Shown piece by piece: positions 21,974 through 30,031 of a DNA stretch of 31,913 bases (position 1 is its first letter; each line of letters opens with the position of its first letter). The position numbers and the translations under genes are program-made. Source of the DNA: Clostridia bacterium (GTDB taxonomy: Bacteria; Bacillota_A; Clostridia; Oscillospirales; CAG-272); assembly GCA_017407725.1 (NCBI GenBank), contig JAFQWB010000073.1, positions 1 to 31,913 on the forward strand, read 5' to 3'. The notes beneath the pieces are model-generated. The model did not search any database. It saw nothing but the letters and a program-made list of their open reading frames with translations, and was not told the DNA's origin.

Positions 21974-22836
21974 ATATTACATTTGTTATAGTAGTGACCG
22001 ATTATCTCACTATAGCTATAACCTCTCTCTGCAAGAATCCTTGCTCCCTCTACACTCATACCGATTCCGTCTCCTTCGCCTATAAGGGTGAAGGAGACCT
22101 TTTTTTCGTGGCATTCTGCAAAAACCCGTCTTGAGTCAAGCCCGAGCGCATCTGAAAAATCATCTATCGGAATATCCGAGAGCAAGGTCGAGACGCTTAT
22201 TGCTCTTCCAAGACTGTCTACCTTTACTCCTCTTATCCAGCCCGTGCAGTCGCCCACAAGCTCAACTCCAAGATAGCCGCTAAGCCTTCTGTGAAGCTCT
22301 GAATAGCTCATCTCAACGTATCTGTATATAGGAGCCTCGGGTGTGCTCACCTCCTTGAGATACGGATATTCTTTGCTATCTAGGGTGTACTCGTATGACG
22401 AGCGATGATAGGGTGTATAGGCAAGTCCGCCGTCGTACACGATAAAAAGGTCTGATATTTCCGAGAATATTTCTTTGTAAAAATTATCGTATGCCGCATC
22501 TATGTTTTCTTTTGGAAGAAGAGTGATCTTACCTTCCGAAGGTATACCGATCGACTTCAATGCGCAGTTTTTCTCTGCCAGCATCACCGCCTTTATCAGT
22601 TCCTCTTCATCATCCTTGTTTATAAAGACAGAGCTTTTTGCAATTACGTATTCTTCAAGCGAAAGAGAGCGGATCTCGCTACTGTCAATACACTTTACGG
22701 AAAACGAGATTTCATCAAGAGGAGAAAATCTCTTTGAAAAGGGCAGTCTGAAGAGTGCCGCAGGCAGAGCTATTGAAAGTGATAACGATACGAAAACAAC
22801 GCATACCGATATAAAGTTCGCAAAGCTTCTTCTCAT
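21958..22836 (-). CDS. SpoIID/LytB-like protein lacking the catalytic glutamate
   Basis: A 292-residue protein with one N-terminal membrane anchor (about 7-28). It matches the SpoIID amidase/lytic-transglycosylase layout: SLEEYV (59-64), then the helix DEEELIKAVMLAEKNCA in place of EALKAQAVAARTYA, PYHRSS in place of YHSTSGG, PYLKEVSTPE, and the end GDGIGMSVEGARILAERGY in place of GHGVGMSQYGA. SpoIID degrades peptidoglycan during engulfment in sporulation. Here Phe71 stands where the catalytic Glu of the YVxGVVxxE motif belongs, and the GHGxGMSQ motif lost its His. It is therefore likely non-enzymatic: a scaffold, or a decaying gene in a non-sporulating lineage. It starts with GGAGG and has its own promoter. 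Confidence 0.75.
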   Translation of the reverse strand: MRRSFANFISVCVVFVSLSLSIALPAALFRLPFSKRFSPLDEISFSVKCIDSSEIRSLSLEEYVIAKSSVFINKDDEEELIKAVMLAEKNCALKSIGIPSEGKITLLPKENIDAAYDNFYKEIFSEISDLFIVYDGGLAYTPYHRSSYEYTLDSKEYPYLKEVSTPEAPIYRYVEMSYSELHRRLSGYLGVELVGDCTGWIRGVKVDSLGRAISVSTLLSDIPIDDFSDALGLDSRRVFAECHEKKVSFTLIGEGDGIGMSVEGARILAERGYSYSEIIGHYYNKCNIYSLV

Positions 22837-22850
22837 TTTGCCCCTCCGAT

Positions 22851-22879
22851 ATTATAAAGTCGTGTTAAACTATATGCAA
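22851..22879 (-). promoter_or_regulatory. sigma-A promoter for the SpoIID-like gene
   Basis: On the minus strand, TTGCAT (22874-22879), a 17-base spacer and TATAAT (22851-22856), ending 14 bases before the ATG. The GGAGG site is immediately downstream, so the leader is very short. Confidence 0.75.
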
Positions 22880-22924
22880 AGGGCTTAAATAGTATGAATA
22901 TAAAGCAAATTATCTGATTTTCAC

Positions 22925-22953
22925 TTGACAAGTCGGGCGCAGAAATGTATAAT
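22925..22953 (+). promoter_or_regulatory. consensus promoter for galM
   Basis: A perfect TTGACA (22925-22930), a 17-base spacer and a perfect TATAAT (22948-22953). An in-frame ATG at 22945 lies inside this promoter and so cannot be the galM start. Confidence 0.88.
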
Positions 22954-23004
22954 TATCTTATAGTCTTGGTACTAATTTTATTAAAAAAGGATCGGTGTAC
23001 TGAA

Positions 23005-24021
23005 ATGGTAAACACGACATTTTTCGGTAATGCAAAAACAGGTGAAAAGGTTAATATTCACGAAATAACAAACGGCAATATCAAGGCAGTTATTTGCGAC
23101 TACGGCGCAAGAGTCTTAAACCTTGAATATAAGGGCGTTAAGTGCGTTTGCGGATTTGATACAATGGAAGCTCTTCTTACAGACGGTGACTATCACGGAT
23201 CTATCGCAGGAAGATACGCTAACCGTATTGCAGAAGGCAAATTCACATTAAACGGCGTTACATATCAGCTTAACAAAAACGAAAGAGGCGAGACTCACCT
23301 TCACGGCGGAAACGTAGGCTTCTCAAACAAGGTATGGTCACTCGTTGACTCGGGCGATAACTTCGTTACTCTCAAGCTTGTTTCCGAGGACGGAGACGAG
23401 GGATATCCCGGAACTCTTACCCTTCTTCTTACATACAAGGTTGAGAACGACACTCTTTATCTTGACTACGACGGAACAACAGATAAGGATACCATCGTTA
23501 ACCTTACAAACCATATGTACTTTGCTATCGGCGGCGTAGGCGAGGAGCTCTGCACAGAGCAGACACTTATGCTCAACGCTTCTCACATTGCAGAGGTTGA
23601 TGCAAAGCTTATTCCTACAGGTAAGCTTATCGACGTTACCGGCACTCCCTTTGATTTCAACACAGCAAAGAAGATCGGCAAGGACATTGCGGCTGACGAT
23701 ACTCAGATTGCTTTCGGCGGCGGTTACGACCACGGCTTCGTTCTTTCCTCGGGTAATCCCGCAGCTGTTCTTCACAGCGACAAGACAGGATTTACAGTAA
23801 CTGTTAACACAACCGAGGGCGGCATTCAGATCTATACAGGAAACTATCTCCGTGAGGATCTCACTCCCTTCTTCGGAAACATTACTCAGAAGAAGAATGC
23901 GGCAGTTTGCCTTGAGTGCAACAAGCTTCCCGACTCTCCCAACCGTCCTGAGTTCCCTTCATGTGTTCTTAAGGTTGGCGAGCACTACATTCAGAAGACT
24001 TCTTACAAGTTCGAGGGCTAA
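23005..24021 (+). CDS. galM: aldose 1-epimerase (galactose mutarotase)
   Basis: GalM interconverts the alpha and beta anomers of galactose and glucose ahead of the Leloir pathway. The 338 residues have the family length. Active-site regions are visible in order: GRYANRIAEGKF, THLHGG (first catalytic-site His), LTNHMYFAIGG (second His), GYDHGFVL (Asp), GGIQIYTGNYL and VCLECNKLPDSPN (the catalytic base Glu). The start at 23005 is chosen because the earlier in-frame ATG (22945) falls within the promoter. The ribosome site is weak (AAAGG about 14 bases upstream). It stands alone, with no other galactose gene in the window, and ends in a hairpin terminator. Confidence 0.95.
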   Translation: MVNTTFFGNAKTGEKVNIHEITNGNIKAVICDYGARVLNLEYKGVKCVCGFDTMEALLTDGDYHGSIAGRYANRIAEGKFTLNGVTYQLNKNERGETHLHGGNVGFSNKVWSLVDSGDNFVTLKLVSEDGDEGYPGTLTLLLTYKVENDTLYLDYDGTTDKDTIVNLTNHMYFAIGGVGEELCTEQTLMLNASHIAEVDAKLIPTGKLIDVTGTPFDFNTAKKIGKDIAADDTQIAFGGGYDHGFVLSSGNPAAVLHSDKTGFTVTVNTTEGGIQIYTGNYLREDLTPFFGNITQKKNAAVCLECNKLPDSPNRPEFPSCVLKVGEHYIQKTSYKFEG

Positions 24022-24030
24022 AAACGATTT

Positions 24031-24067
24031 AACAGAAGCAGTGCCGCCGCGCCCTGCTTCTGTTTTG
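24031..24067 (+). terminator. terminator after galM
   Basis: AACAGAAGCAG (24031-24041) pairs perfectly with CTGCTTCTGTT (24054-24064) around a 12-base loop, followed by a short T-rich stretch. Confidence 0.8.
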
Positions 24068-24173
24068 TTATTAAATATTTTTTACAAATCTTTGATTTTT
24101 TCATATAGGCTTAACATTAAAGGGGCATACTGTATATGAAATCCAAGACTAAAATTGCAAAAAGGAGGATAAA

Positions 24174-25673
24174 ATGGAGAATTTTGATTTCGAAAAAGAA
24201 AAAAACGACTCACAGGAGCTTTCGGATGATAAGGAAGCTGTCAAAAATGATGACGAGGACCGCTCTGATATATCCGAAAAAAATTTATATACCGACGAAA
24301 GCGGCGAGTTTTTAAGTAATACCGAAGCCAACGACCCGTTAGCTGATACCGATGACCGAAAATACGATCCCTTTATCGATAATGAGGATGCAACCGAGAT
24401 AATCGAAGAGGAAGATGCTCCCGTGGAATATACCGAGATCTCGCCTTCAACAAAAAACAAAAAGCTCTCCTTCACGGCAATCATGTCGGTATCTGCCTTT
24501 GCGCTTTCTCTTGTTTCATGTATTCTGCTTGCCTTTTGTCTTTTTAAGATAAGCTCCGTTGATACAAATTCAAAAGGAAACACGCAGATGGGAGGAGTCC
24601 CAAGCGATTACACTCAGGTGACTGACGAGAACGGAAATTCGCTTATATGGGTCAATCCCGACACGATAGACAACAACGATGCCATTGCCAACGCCGTTGA
24701 AAAGACAGTAAATTCCTCGGTCATAATCGAGATATTCTCAAAGTCTGACGCTTCAGACCTCGACTCACCCAAGTCGGCAGGAAGCGGCGTGCTTTATGCT
24801 GCCGATTCGAAATACACCTACATTATAACCTGCAACCACGTAATTGAGGATGCGGCAAACATCAAAGTGACCTTAAACAACGGAGAATCTCACACTGCAA
24901 CGGTGGTCGGAACAGACAAGATGACAGACCTTGCCGTAATAAAGATAGCTGCTGTAGGACTTCCCACAACAGTTCTTCCAGCAAATGACGATCCCCTTCT
25001 TTTAGGTCAGACTGTTATTGCTATCGGAAATCCGCTTGGAGTTCTCGGCAACTCAGTAACCGGCGGAATAGTTTCATCGCTTGAAAGAAACGTCAAGATC
25101 GAGGGCGTTACCATGAGACTGCTTCAGATAGATGCATCTGTCAACAAAGGCAACTCCGGCGGCGGACTTTTTGACATAAACGGACAGCTTGTAGGAATCG
25201 TAAACGCAAAATCGATAGAAAATACGGTCGAGGGCATCGGATTTGCTATTCCGATAAAAACGGTAAGAAGCATCTGCGCACAGATAATGCAGAACGGATA
25301 CGTAACGGGCAGACCTGATATAGGAATTTCGTACGTTGAAATAAACTCTTCAAATTACAGCTCTGCATTCACCCTCTACCCCGATCTTCGTAACTATGCA
25401 ACCGAAAAGACGGGCGGATTCTTTGGCACAACAAAGCTTTTACCCGGAATTTACGTTACCAAAGCCGATAAAGTTGCAGGCTATGCAGAAGGAAGCGACA
25501 CCCTTAAATACGGCGACAGAATAAATCTTGTCGCAGGATACTCAATAAGCGAGGCCAGCGATATCGTATCGATACTTGCATCCTATAACGTCGGGGACAC
25601 CCTTGAAATTACCGTTATACGCGAAGGTAAATCGGTAGTTATACACTTGATACTCGGAGAAAACAAAGGCTAA
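24174..25673 (+). CDS. htrA: membrane-anchored HtrA-family serine protease with PDZ domain
   Basis: HtrA proteases degrade or refold misfolded proteins outside the membrane. The 499 residues hold an acidic cytosolic tail (1-95), one membrane helix (about 100-125) and a trypsin-like domain with the triad His222 (TCNHVIEDA), Asp252 (MTDLAVIKI) and Ser328 (NKGNSGGGLF). A C-terminal PDZ domain (about 385-495) includes LKYGDRINLVAGYSI. Within the PDZ start there is an extra loop rich in Ser/Tyr and Gly (about 388-425). The start has an optimal AAAGGAGG site. A weak promoter candidate is TTTACA with TATAGG 17 bases later (from about 24082). It ends at the bidirectional terminator facing the foldase operon. 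Confidence 0.93.
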   Translation: MENFDFEKEKNDSQELSDDKEAVKNDDEDRSDISEKNLYTDESGEFLSNTEANDPLADTDDRKYDPFIDNEDATEIIEEEDAPVEYTEISPSTKNKKLSFTAIMSVSAFALSLVSCILLAFCLFKISSVDTNSKGNTQMGGVPSDYTQVTDENGNSLIWVNPDTIDNNDAIANAVEKTVNSSVIIEIFSKSDASDLDSPKSAGSGVLYAADSKYTYIITCNHVIEDAANIKVTLNNGESHTATVVGTDKMTDLAVIKIAAVGLPTTVLPANDDPLLLGQTVIAIGNPLGVLGNSVTGGIVSSLERNVKIEGVTMRLLQIDASVNKGNSGGGLFDINGQLVGIVNAKSIENTVEGIGFAIPIKTVRSICAQIMQNGYVTGRPDIGISYVEINSSNYSSAFTLYPDLRNYATEKTGGFFGTTKLLPGIYVTKADKVAGYAEGSDTLKYGDRINLVAGYSISEASDIVSILASYNVGDTLEITVIREGKSVVIHLILGENKG

Positions 25674-25680
25674 ATAAGCG

Positions 25681-25726
25681 AAAAAAGACGGCTACCGCGC
25701 ATCTGTGCGCGATAGCCGATTTTTTA
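25681..25726. terminator. bidirectional terminator between htrA and the foldase operon
   Basis: CGGCTA-C-CGCGCA (25689-25701) pairs with TGCGCG-A-TAGCCG (25706-25718) with a single C-A mismatch. T-runs occur on both strands, so it serves both converging operons. Confidence 0.9.
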
Positions 25727-26692
25727 TTTGATTGAATAAAGAGGAGTGTTTTCAAACTTCTCTGCAATTTCTACCGTAAGCTTATCCGATTCCTCTGTAA
25801 CGTAGTTAAAGAACTCTCTTGAAAGATACTGTGCGATTATGGTATCGTAATTTTCTTCAACGTATTCATCGGAGATCTCAATTCGTCTTACTATAAGCCA
25901 TGCCCCCGAATTGTATTCGATAACATCGCTTGTCTCGCCTATTTTGAGCTTCTTTACCGCATTCTCTATCGTTTCGTTATAAATACTCTCGGTAAAGCAC
26001 TCATCGATTGCATAGACAAGATTATCTCCATAGGATGCCTTGTTGTTTTCGCAAAGCTTTGACATTATCACTCCGCCTGCGATATCAGCTCTTGCGCTCT
26101 TCATAAATTCCTCGCGGCCATCCTTTGTTTCTTCTGTGAAAAGAAGATACATATACTCAACCGCAAACCATTTATCGGTTGCAAGGTCTGCATCTATCGT
26201 TTCTGTGTCAGACTTGAATCTGTCATCTGTGGCGTTTTCTGTTATACGGTCGTAAAGCTTGTCGCAAAGAGTCTCTATTTCGATGATCTCCTTATACACC
26301 GCTTCGGTTACAAAGTTTGCCGCAAGATCCTTTTCAAATGCTTCTGTACTCTCGTACGACTTTTTGAGCGTTTCTATCTGAGTCTTTATTGCATTTTTAT
26401 CGTCAGATGAAAGTTTTACGTTGTACTTTTTGCAAAGAGCCTTATAGGTATAAAGCTCCTTTATCGATGCAAGTGCATTTATCTCGATCTGCTCAAGGAT
26501 CTCGGGGTCTTTAAGCTCCTCCTCGGTATATCCCGTCTTATAGTTCATGACGAAATATCTTACCATATCGTAGGATACGTCAAAGCCTCCTACAGTCATA
26601 AAGGTCTCGCTTTTTTCCGAGCATGAGGTAATGCTCACAAGAATCGGAATCACAAACATTATGGCGAGCAAAAGAGCTACAGCTCTTTTCAT
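25724..26692 (-). CDS. SurA/PrsA-type peptidyl-prolyl isomerase lipoprotein
   Basis: A 322-residue exported foldase. The signal peptide ends in a lipobox, SITSC, with Cys24 as the lipidation site, an Lgt substrate. The N-terminal part (~30-170) resembles the SurA N-terminal chaperone domain (VGGFDVSYDMVRYFV, long helices). Residues ~180-290 resemble a parvulin rotamase domain, ending KLKIGETSDVIEYNSGAWLIVRRI. The catalytic Cys/His positions of parvulins cannot be judged by eye. The frame could begin at a GTG at 26707 inside the upstream gene. The ATG at 26692, one base after that gene's stop codon, fits a signal peptide and is preferred. It is the last gene of the GldG/DUF4340 operon. Confidence 0.82.
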   Translation of the reverse strand: MKRAVALLLAIMFVIPILVSITSCSEKSETFMTVGGFDVSYDMVRYFVMNYKTGYTEEELKDPEILEQIEINALASIKELYTYKALCKKYNVKLSSDDKNAIKTQIETLKKSYESTEAFEKDLAANFVTEAVYKEIIEIETLCDKLYDRITENATDDRFKSDTETIDADLATDKWFAVEYMYLLFTEETKDGREEFMKSARADIAGGVIMSKLCENNKASYGDNLVYAIDECFTESIYNETIENAVKKLKIGETSDVIEYNSGAWLIVRRIEISDEYVEENYDTIIAQYLSREFFNYVTEESDKLTVEIAEKFENTPLYSIK

Positions 26693-26693
26693 C

Positions 26694-28469
26694 TTACACA
26701 CGCTCACGTCTGTCCACCTCTATTCCGTCACGAACCTTAAGCGTATCCTTCAGGATTTTCTCAATCTTAAAGCTTCTGACGTAGAAGTTTCCTGATTCAC
26801 CGCTTGAAACACCTTCTGAATCTATAGACTCAATAGTGCAAAGCATTCTTCCGTTTGTATACTGATAGAATCTGAATATTCTCTTTACGGGATCAAGCGC
26901 GTAATCAAGCTTGGAGGTCGAATTACCGTCCTCGTCAAGCTTATAAACTATCTTTTCGTGTGTGGTTACCTCTAATGAAAGTACGGGATCGCCCTTCATA
27001 AGCTCCTCTGTATCAAGATCGCTCGGAACCTGCTCCTGTATACAGGTCTGCAAAAGAACTATATAATAATTTCTGAAGTTGGCAATATCGGAAATGCTTC
27101 CTGTGCTGCAGTTTACCTTAAGATCCTTACCCTTACCGTTAAGCTCAAAAAGTTCTTCAATCTTCTGATCTCCGAGAGTTCCGCTTACCTTTATCTCGGC
27201 ACAGTCGTCAATTCCAAGCTGGAATATTTCGGATTGTATATACTTGTTTTCTTCCCACGTAAGGAAGGTAAGTGTTTCGGGCAATACTCTTACTATTGTG
27301 TTGAACACAAGCGAGTACGCATAGTAATAGCCATCCTTCTGTATGTCGGAAAAATACATCGCACTGTCAAACCCGCTGTTCGAATAGAAAAGCGAATACT
27401 GAGGCTCTGTAAGTCCGTACTTTGCAAATACCTCCTCGGGAAAATAGTAATCGTCATACTCTTCACCCGTATATTCATCTTTCATTTTCATGAGAGAAGC
27501 AAGCTCAACAACCTCATATCCGTTAAACTCTGCAAAATTTTCTGTAAGTGATTCAAATTGAGCCGATGCATAGTATCCGGAAGGTGTGAGTGCCTCGTAA
27601 GTCGAAAGAGCGGCAAACGAACCGAATGCATCCTTGTTTGCAGAAGGAACAGGTCTGAAAAGAAAATCAAGTCTTCCGTCTCTGCTGGAAAGCGCAAAAT
27701 TATCGAAAATTGCCTTTGTTGACATCTGAAGCGGATATGCAAGAATCGGCTGTACCACATCTACGGGTGAAGAAAGCGCCGAATTCTCAATAGTGGTTGA
27801 CGAAACGATATATACCGAATCTCTTACGTATTCATTTCCGTTTTCATCCTTTACGGTATCTCCGCTCTTTACGTAATATCCCGTACCCGAGGGAATCTTA
27901 TCTCCAACGTAAATTTTGTATTCCTTGCCCTTAACTGTTGTAAGAATGAAATACACACATTCATCGTCGTGATTTCCGTCAGCCTTTTCAAGTCCGTACT
28001 TTGAAAGATCTTCCGCGTGTGTCTCAACTCTTGAATTAACAAGCATGTTGGTAACACCCGAAACAAGATAGCTCTCTTTGGTAGAATCGGTAGGCGCATA
28101 CTCATATCCGTCGAGATAGAGATTGGGGCTTGTTTTACCTGTTGACTCAGACTTTTCAAGCTTTACCGAAAAGCTCCAGTCAACGTACTTTTCCCCATGC
28201 TCGCGATTATTTGGATTGTGGAATACAACTTTATCTACGTCGCCTCTTTCGAGTCTTTCATAAATATATATTCTGTTTCCGAGAAGAACCTCTCCGGGAA
28301 GAACCTCCACCGTATTATTTTCATCAGACGGAAGACTATCCTCCTTCATAAGAGGAGCTATTACCGTGAAGTATCCTACAAGAAGAATTGCAAATATGAT
28401 TGCAAGTGCAATTATAAGGTTTTTCTGTCTCGAAACAAATGATACTGTTTTATTCGTGTTATTTCTCAT
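26694..28469 (-). CDS. DUF4340 domain-containing membrane-anchored protein
   Basis: A 591-residue protein. One membrane helix near the N-terminus (about 18-40, LIIALAIIFAILLVGYFTVI) is followed by a large extracytoplasmic part. The DUF4340 pattern is visible as DLSKYGL (about 158-164), YKIYVGDKIPSGTGYYVK and SVYIVSS. A weaker second copy may follow (FAKYGLTEPQYSLFY). DUF4340 proteins usually sit next to GldG-type ABC transporter accessory genes, as here, and their job is not established. The start overlaps the stop of the upstream GldG-like gene by four bases (ATGA), and the foldase gene starts one base after the stop. Confidence 0.88.
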   Translation of the reverse strand: MRNNTNKTVSFVSRQKNLIIALAIIFAILLVGYFTVIAPLMKEDSLPSDENNTVEVLPGEVLLGNRIYIYERLERGDVDKVVFHNPNNREHGEKYVDWSFSVKLEKSESTGKTSPNLYLDGYEYAPTDSTKESYLVSGVTNMLVNSRVETHAEDLSKYGLEKADGNHDDECVYFILTTVKGKEYKIYVGDKIPSGTGYYVKSGDTVKDENGNEYVRDSVYIVSSTTIENSALSSPVDVVQPILAYPLQMSTKAIFDNFALSSRDGRLDFLFRPVPSANKDAFGSFAALSTYEALTPSGYYASAQFESLTENFAEFNGYEVVELASLMKMKDEYTGEEYDDYYFPEEVFAKYGLTEPQYSLFYSNSGFDSAMYFSDIQKDGYYYAYSLVFNTIVRVLPETLTFLTWEENKYIQSEIFQLGIDDCAEIKVSGTLGDQKIEELFELNGKGKDLKVNCSTGSISDIANFRNYYIVLLQTCIQEQVPSDLDTEELMKGDPVLSLEVTTHEKIVYKLDEDGNSTSKLDYALDPVKRIFRFYQYTNGRMLCTIESIDSEGVSSGESGNFYVRSFKIEKILKDTLKVRDGIEVDRRERV

Positions 28470-30019
28470 GAGTGCCTCCTTCTATGATATACGGCAGTTC
28501 CTATCGCCGCCACGATGAGAGGTACCAAAGCGGATACGATAACAGTCCAGACTGTTGCCTCTGATTTTGTAATATCAAGCTCAGCACTGTTAAGAGCCTT
28601 TATTTCAATACCTATAGGAAGTGCTTCCCTGCCAAATTCGGACACAATTGAAAGCACAATATCTCTGTTTGAATAAACTCCGGTATATATATTGTAAGTA
28701 GATACAAATGATGCAGAGGTTACCGTAACGGTAGAGCCCTTTTCATTTCTTGAGAAAGCAAGAAGTGCAGTATCTGCGTCATCCGCATAGCTTACCTTAC
28801 CGTCCGGAGCGGCGCTCTTTGGAAGCTCTATTATTCCTGATGCACCATTGCTCTTATCATAGGTAAGCACTCTTGCTGATTCAAACACGATTTTTGCCTT
28901 TTTGTCTGATATTCTGTCTGTTATGCTATTCTCTGTGGGTACGCCCGCAAGAGTATATCCGTCAACAGAAAGACTTGCGGCGCCCGAATCGCGTACCTTT
29001 GCGCTTTCTATTCCGATTCCGAAATCGTTTGCAATGCTCTCAAGATTCTTAAGCTCCGCCTTACTCTGATCAAGGAATATCATAAGGTGATGGTTTTCAG
29101 AAGACAAGAATTCCTTTATTTTTTCCTTTTCACTAACCCTTGAAGATGAGAACTCTTCTCCGGAGCTTATATCGGTCTTCGGAGCATATATTACCATTAC
29201 AACAAGTCCGCTGTCATTGGGTGTTTCTTCGGAGAGATCTATCTTATTTGTGATAAATCCCGCATCGTCAAAAAGCTTTTTGAGTCCGGATGCAGATGAA
29301 TAATCATCATCTGTGCTTCCGATCTGCTCGCCGTGTCCCTTGAGAAAATAAGCTTTTGCGTTTGCATAGCAAACAGAAAGAATTGCTGAGGTAAGCTTAT
29401 AATCGGCACAAAGACTGTTTAAGTAGCCTTGCTGATTTCCCGCATAGAAATCATTTCTCGAATAGGTCTTTATAAAGCTTTCGGGAATTTTCTCACCTGT
29501 AATGGTATCAAGAATATATTCTCCGTTTGAATCCTTGGAATAAGTGTCGTTCTTGACTATTACGTGTGCTACGGTGAAGGTAGTTGAATTGTATACATTC
29601 TTATACGCTTCTCCGTAAACTGCCTTTATTTTTTCAGGCTCATTATTAAGATCGATATGCTCGACCTTTATAAACGAATATCTTCCCTCAAGCTCCTTAG
29701 CTACGTTGTAAACGTTCTTCATACCCCAAAGTGATGAGGAGGTGTTGAACGAGCCTGCGGCAGAGGACGTAAGTCTTTCGCTGTCCGCCAGGAAGTATAT
29801 CGTTACACTGTTGTCTCCGTCTATCATATCGATAAGCTCGTATGCTCTGTCTGACGTCCCGTAGGTCGTACCCTTTCCGAGACTTATATACGAAAGCATA
29901 TACTTACTTGATATTGCGGAAACTATAATATTAAAAACTACTACAACAGCAATAACTGCCGCTGTGAAGCATACGGCAAGAGTGCCGAATTTGAACTTTT
30001 TATTATTCTTAAAATTCAT
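28466..30019 (-). CDS. GldG-family ABC-transporter accessory protein, second paralogue
   Basis: A 517-residue protein. An N-terminal membrane helix (about 12-36) leads to a GldG/IftG-like (ABC_transp_aux) extracytoplasmic region: VTIYFLADSERL (about 72-83), the conserved AYFLKGHGEQIG (about 225-236), LVVMVIYAPKTDI and ENHHLMIFLDQSKAEL. A C-terminal membrane helix (about 488-508) is followed by a basic tail (YHRRRHS). In Bacteroidetes GldG works with GldF and GldA in a gliding-related transporter. In Firmicutes the family is common without gliding and its substrate is unknown. A GGAGG site lies in the 12-base gap after the first paralogue. Confidence 0.88.
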   Translation of the reverse strand: MNFKNNKKFKFGTLAVCFTAAVIAVVVVFNIIVSAISSKYMLSYISLGKGTTYGTSDRAYELIDMIDGDNSVTIYFLADSERLTSSAAGSFNTSSSLWGMKNVYNVAKELEGRYSFIKVEHIDLNNEPEKIKAVYGEAYKNVYNSTTFTVAHVIVKNDTYSKDSNGEYILDTITGEKIPESFIKTYSRNDFYAGNQQGYLNSLCADYKLTSAILSVCYANAKAYFLKGHGEQIGSTDDDYSSASGLKKLFDDAGFITNKIDLSEETPNDSGLVVMVIYAPKTDISSGEEFSSSRVSEKEKIKEFLSSENHHLMIFLDQSKAELKNLESIANDFGIGIESAKVRDSGAASLSVDGYTLAGVPTENSITDRISDKKAKIVFESARVLTYDKSNGASGIIELPKSAAPDGKVSYADDADTALLAFSRNEKGSTVTVTSASFVSTYNIYTGVYSNRDIVLSIVSEFGREALPIGIEIKALNSAELDITKSEATVWTVIVSALVPLIVAAIGTAVYHRRRHS

Positions 30020-30031
30020 ATTCTTTCCTCC

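Noticed and set aside
22945..23004. Hydrophobic 20-residue extension of GalM (a possible signal peptide)
   Set aside because: Its ATG lies between the -35 and -10 boxes of a perfect consensus promoter, so it would not be in the transcript.
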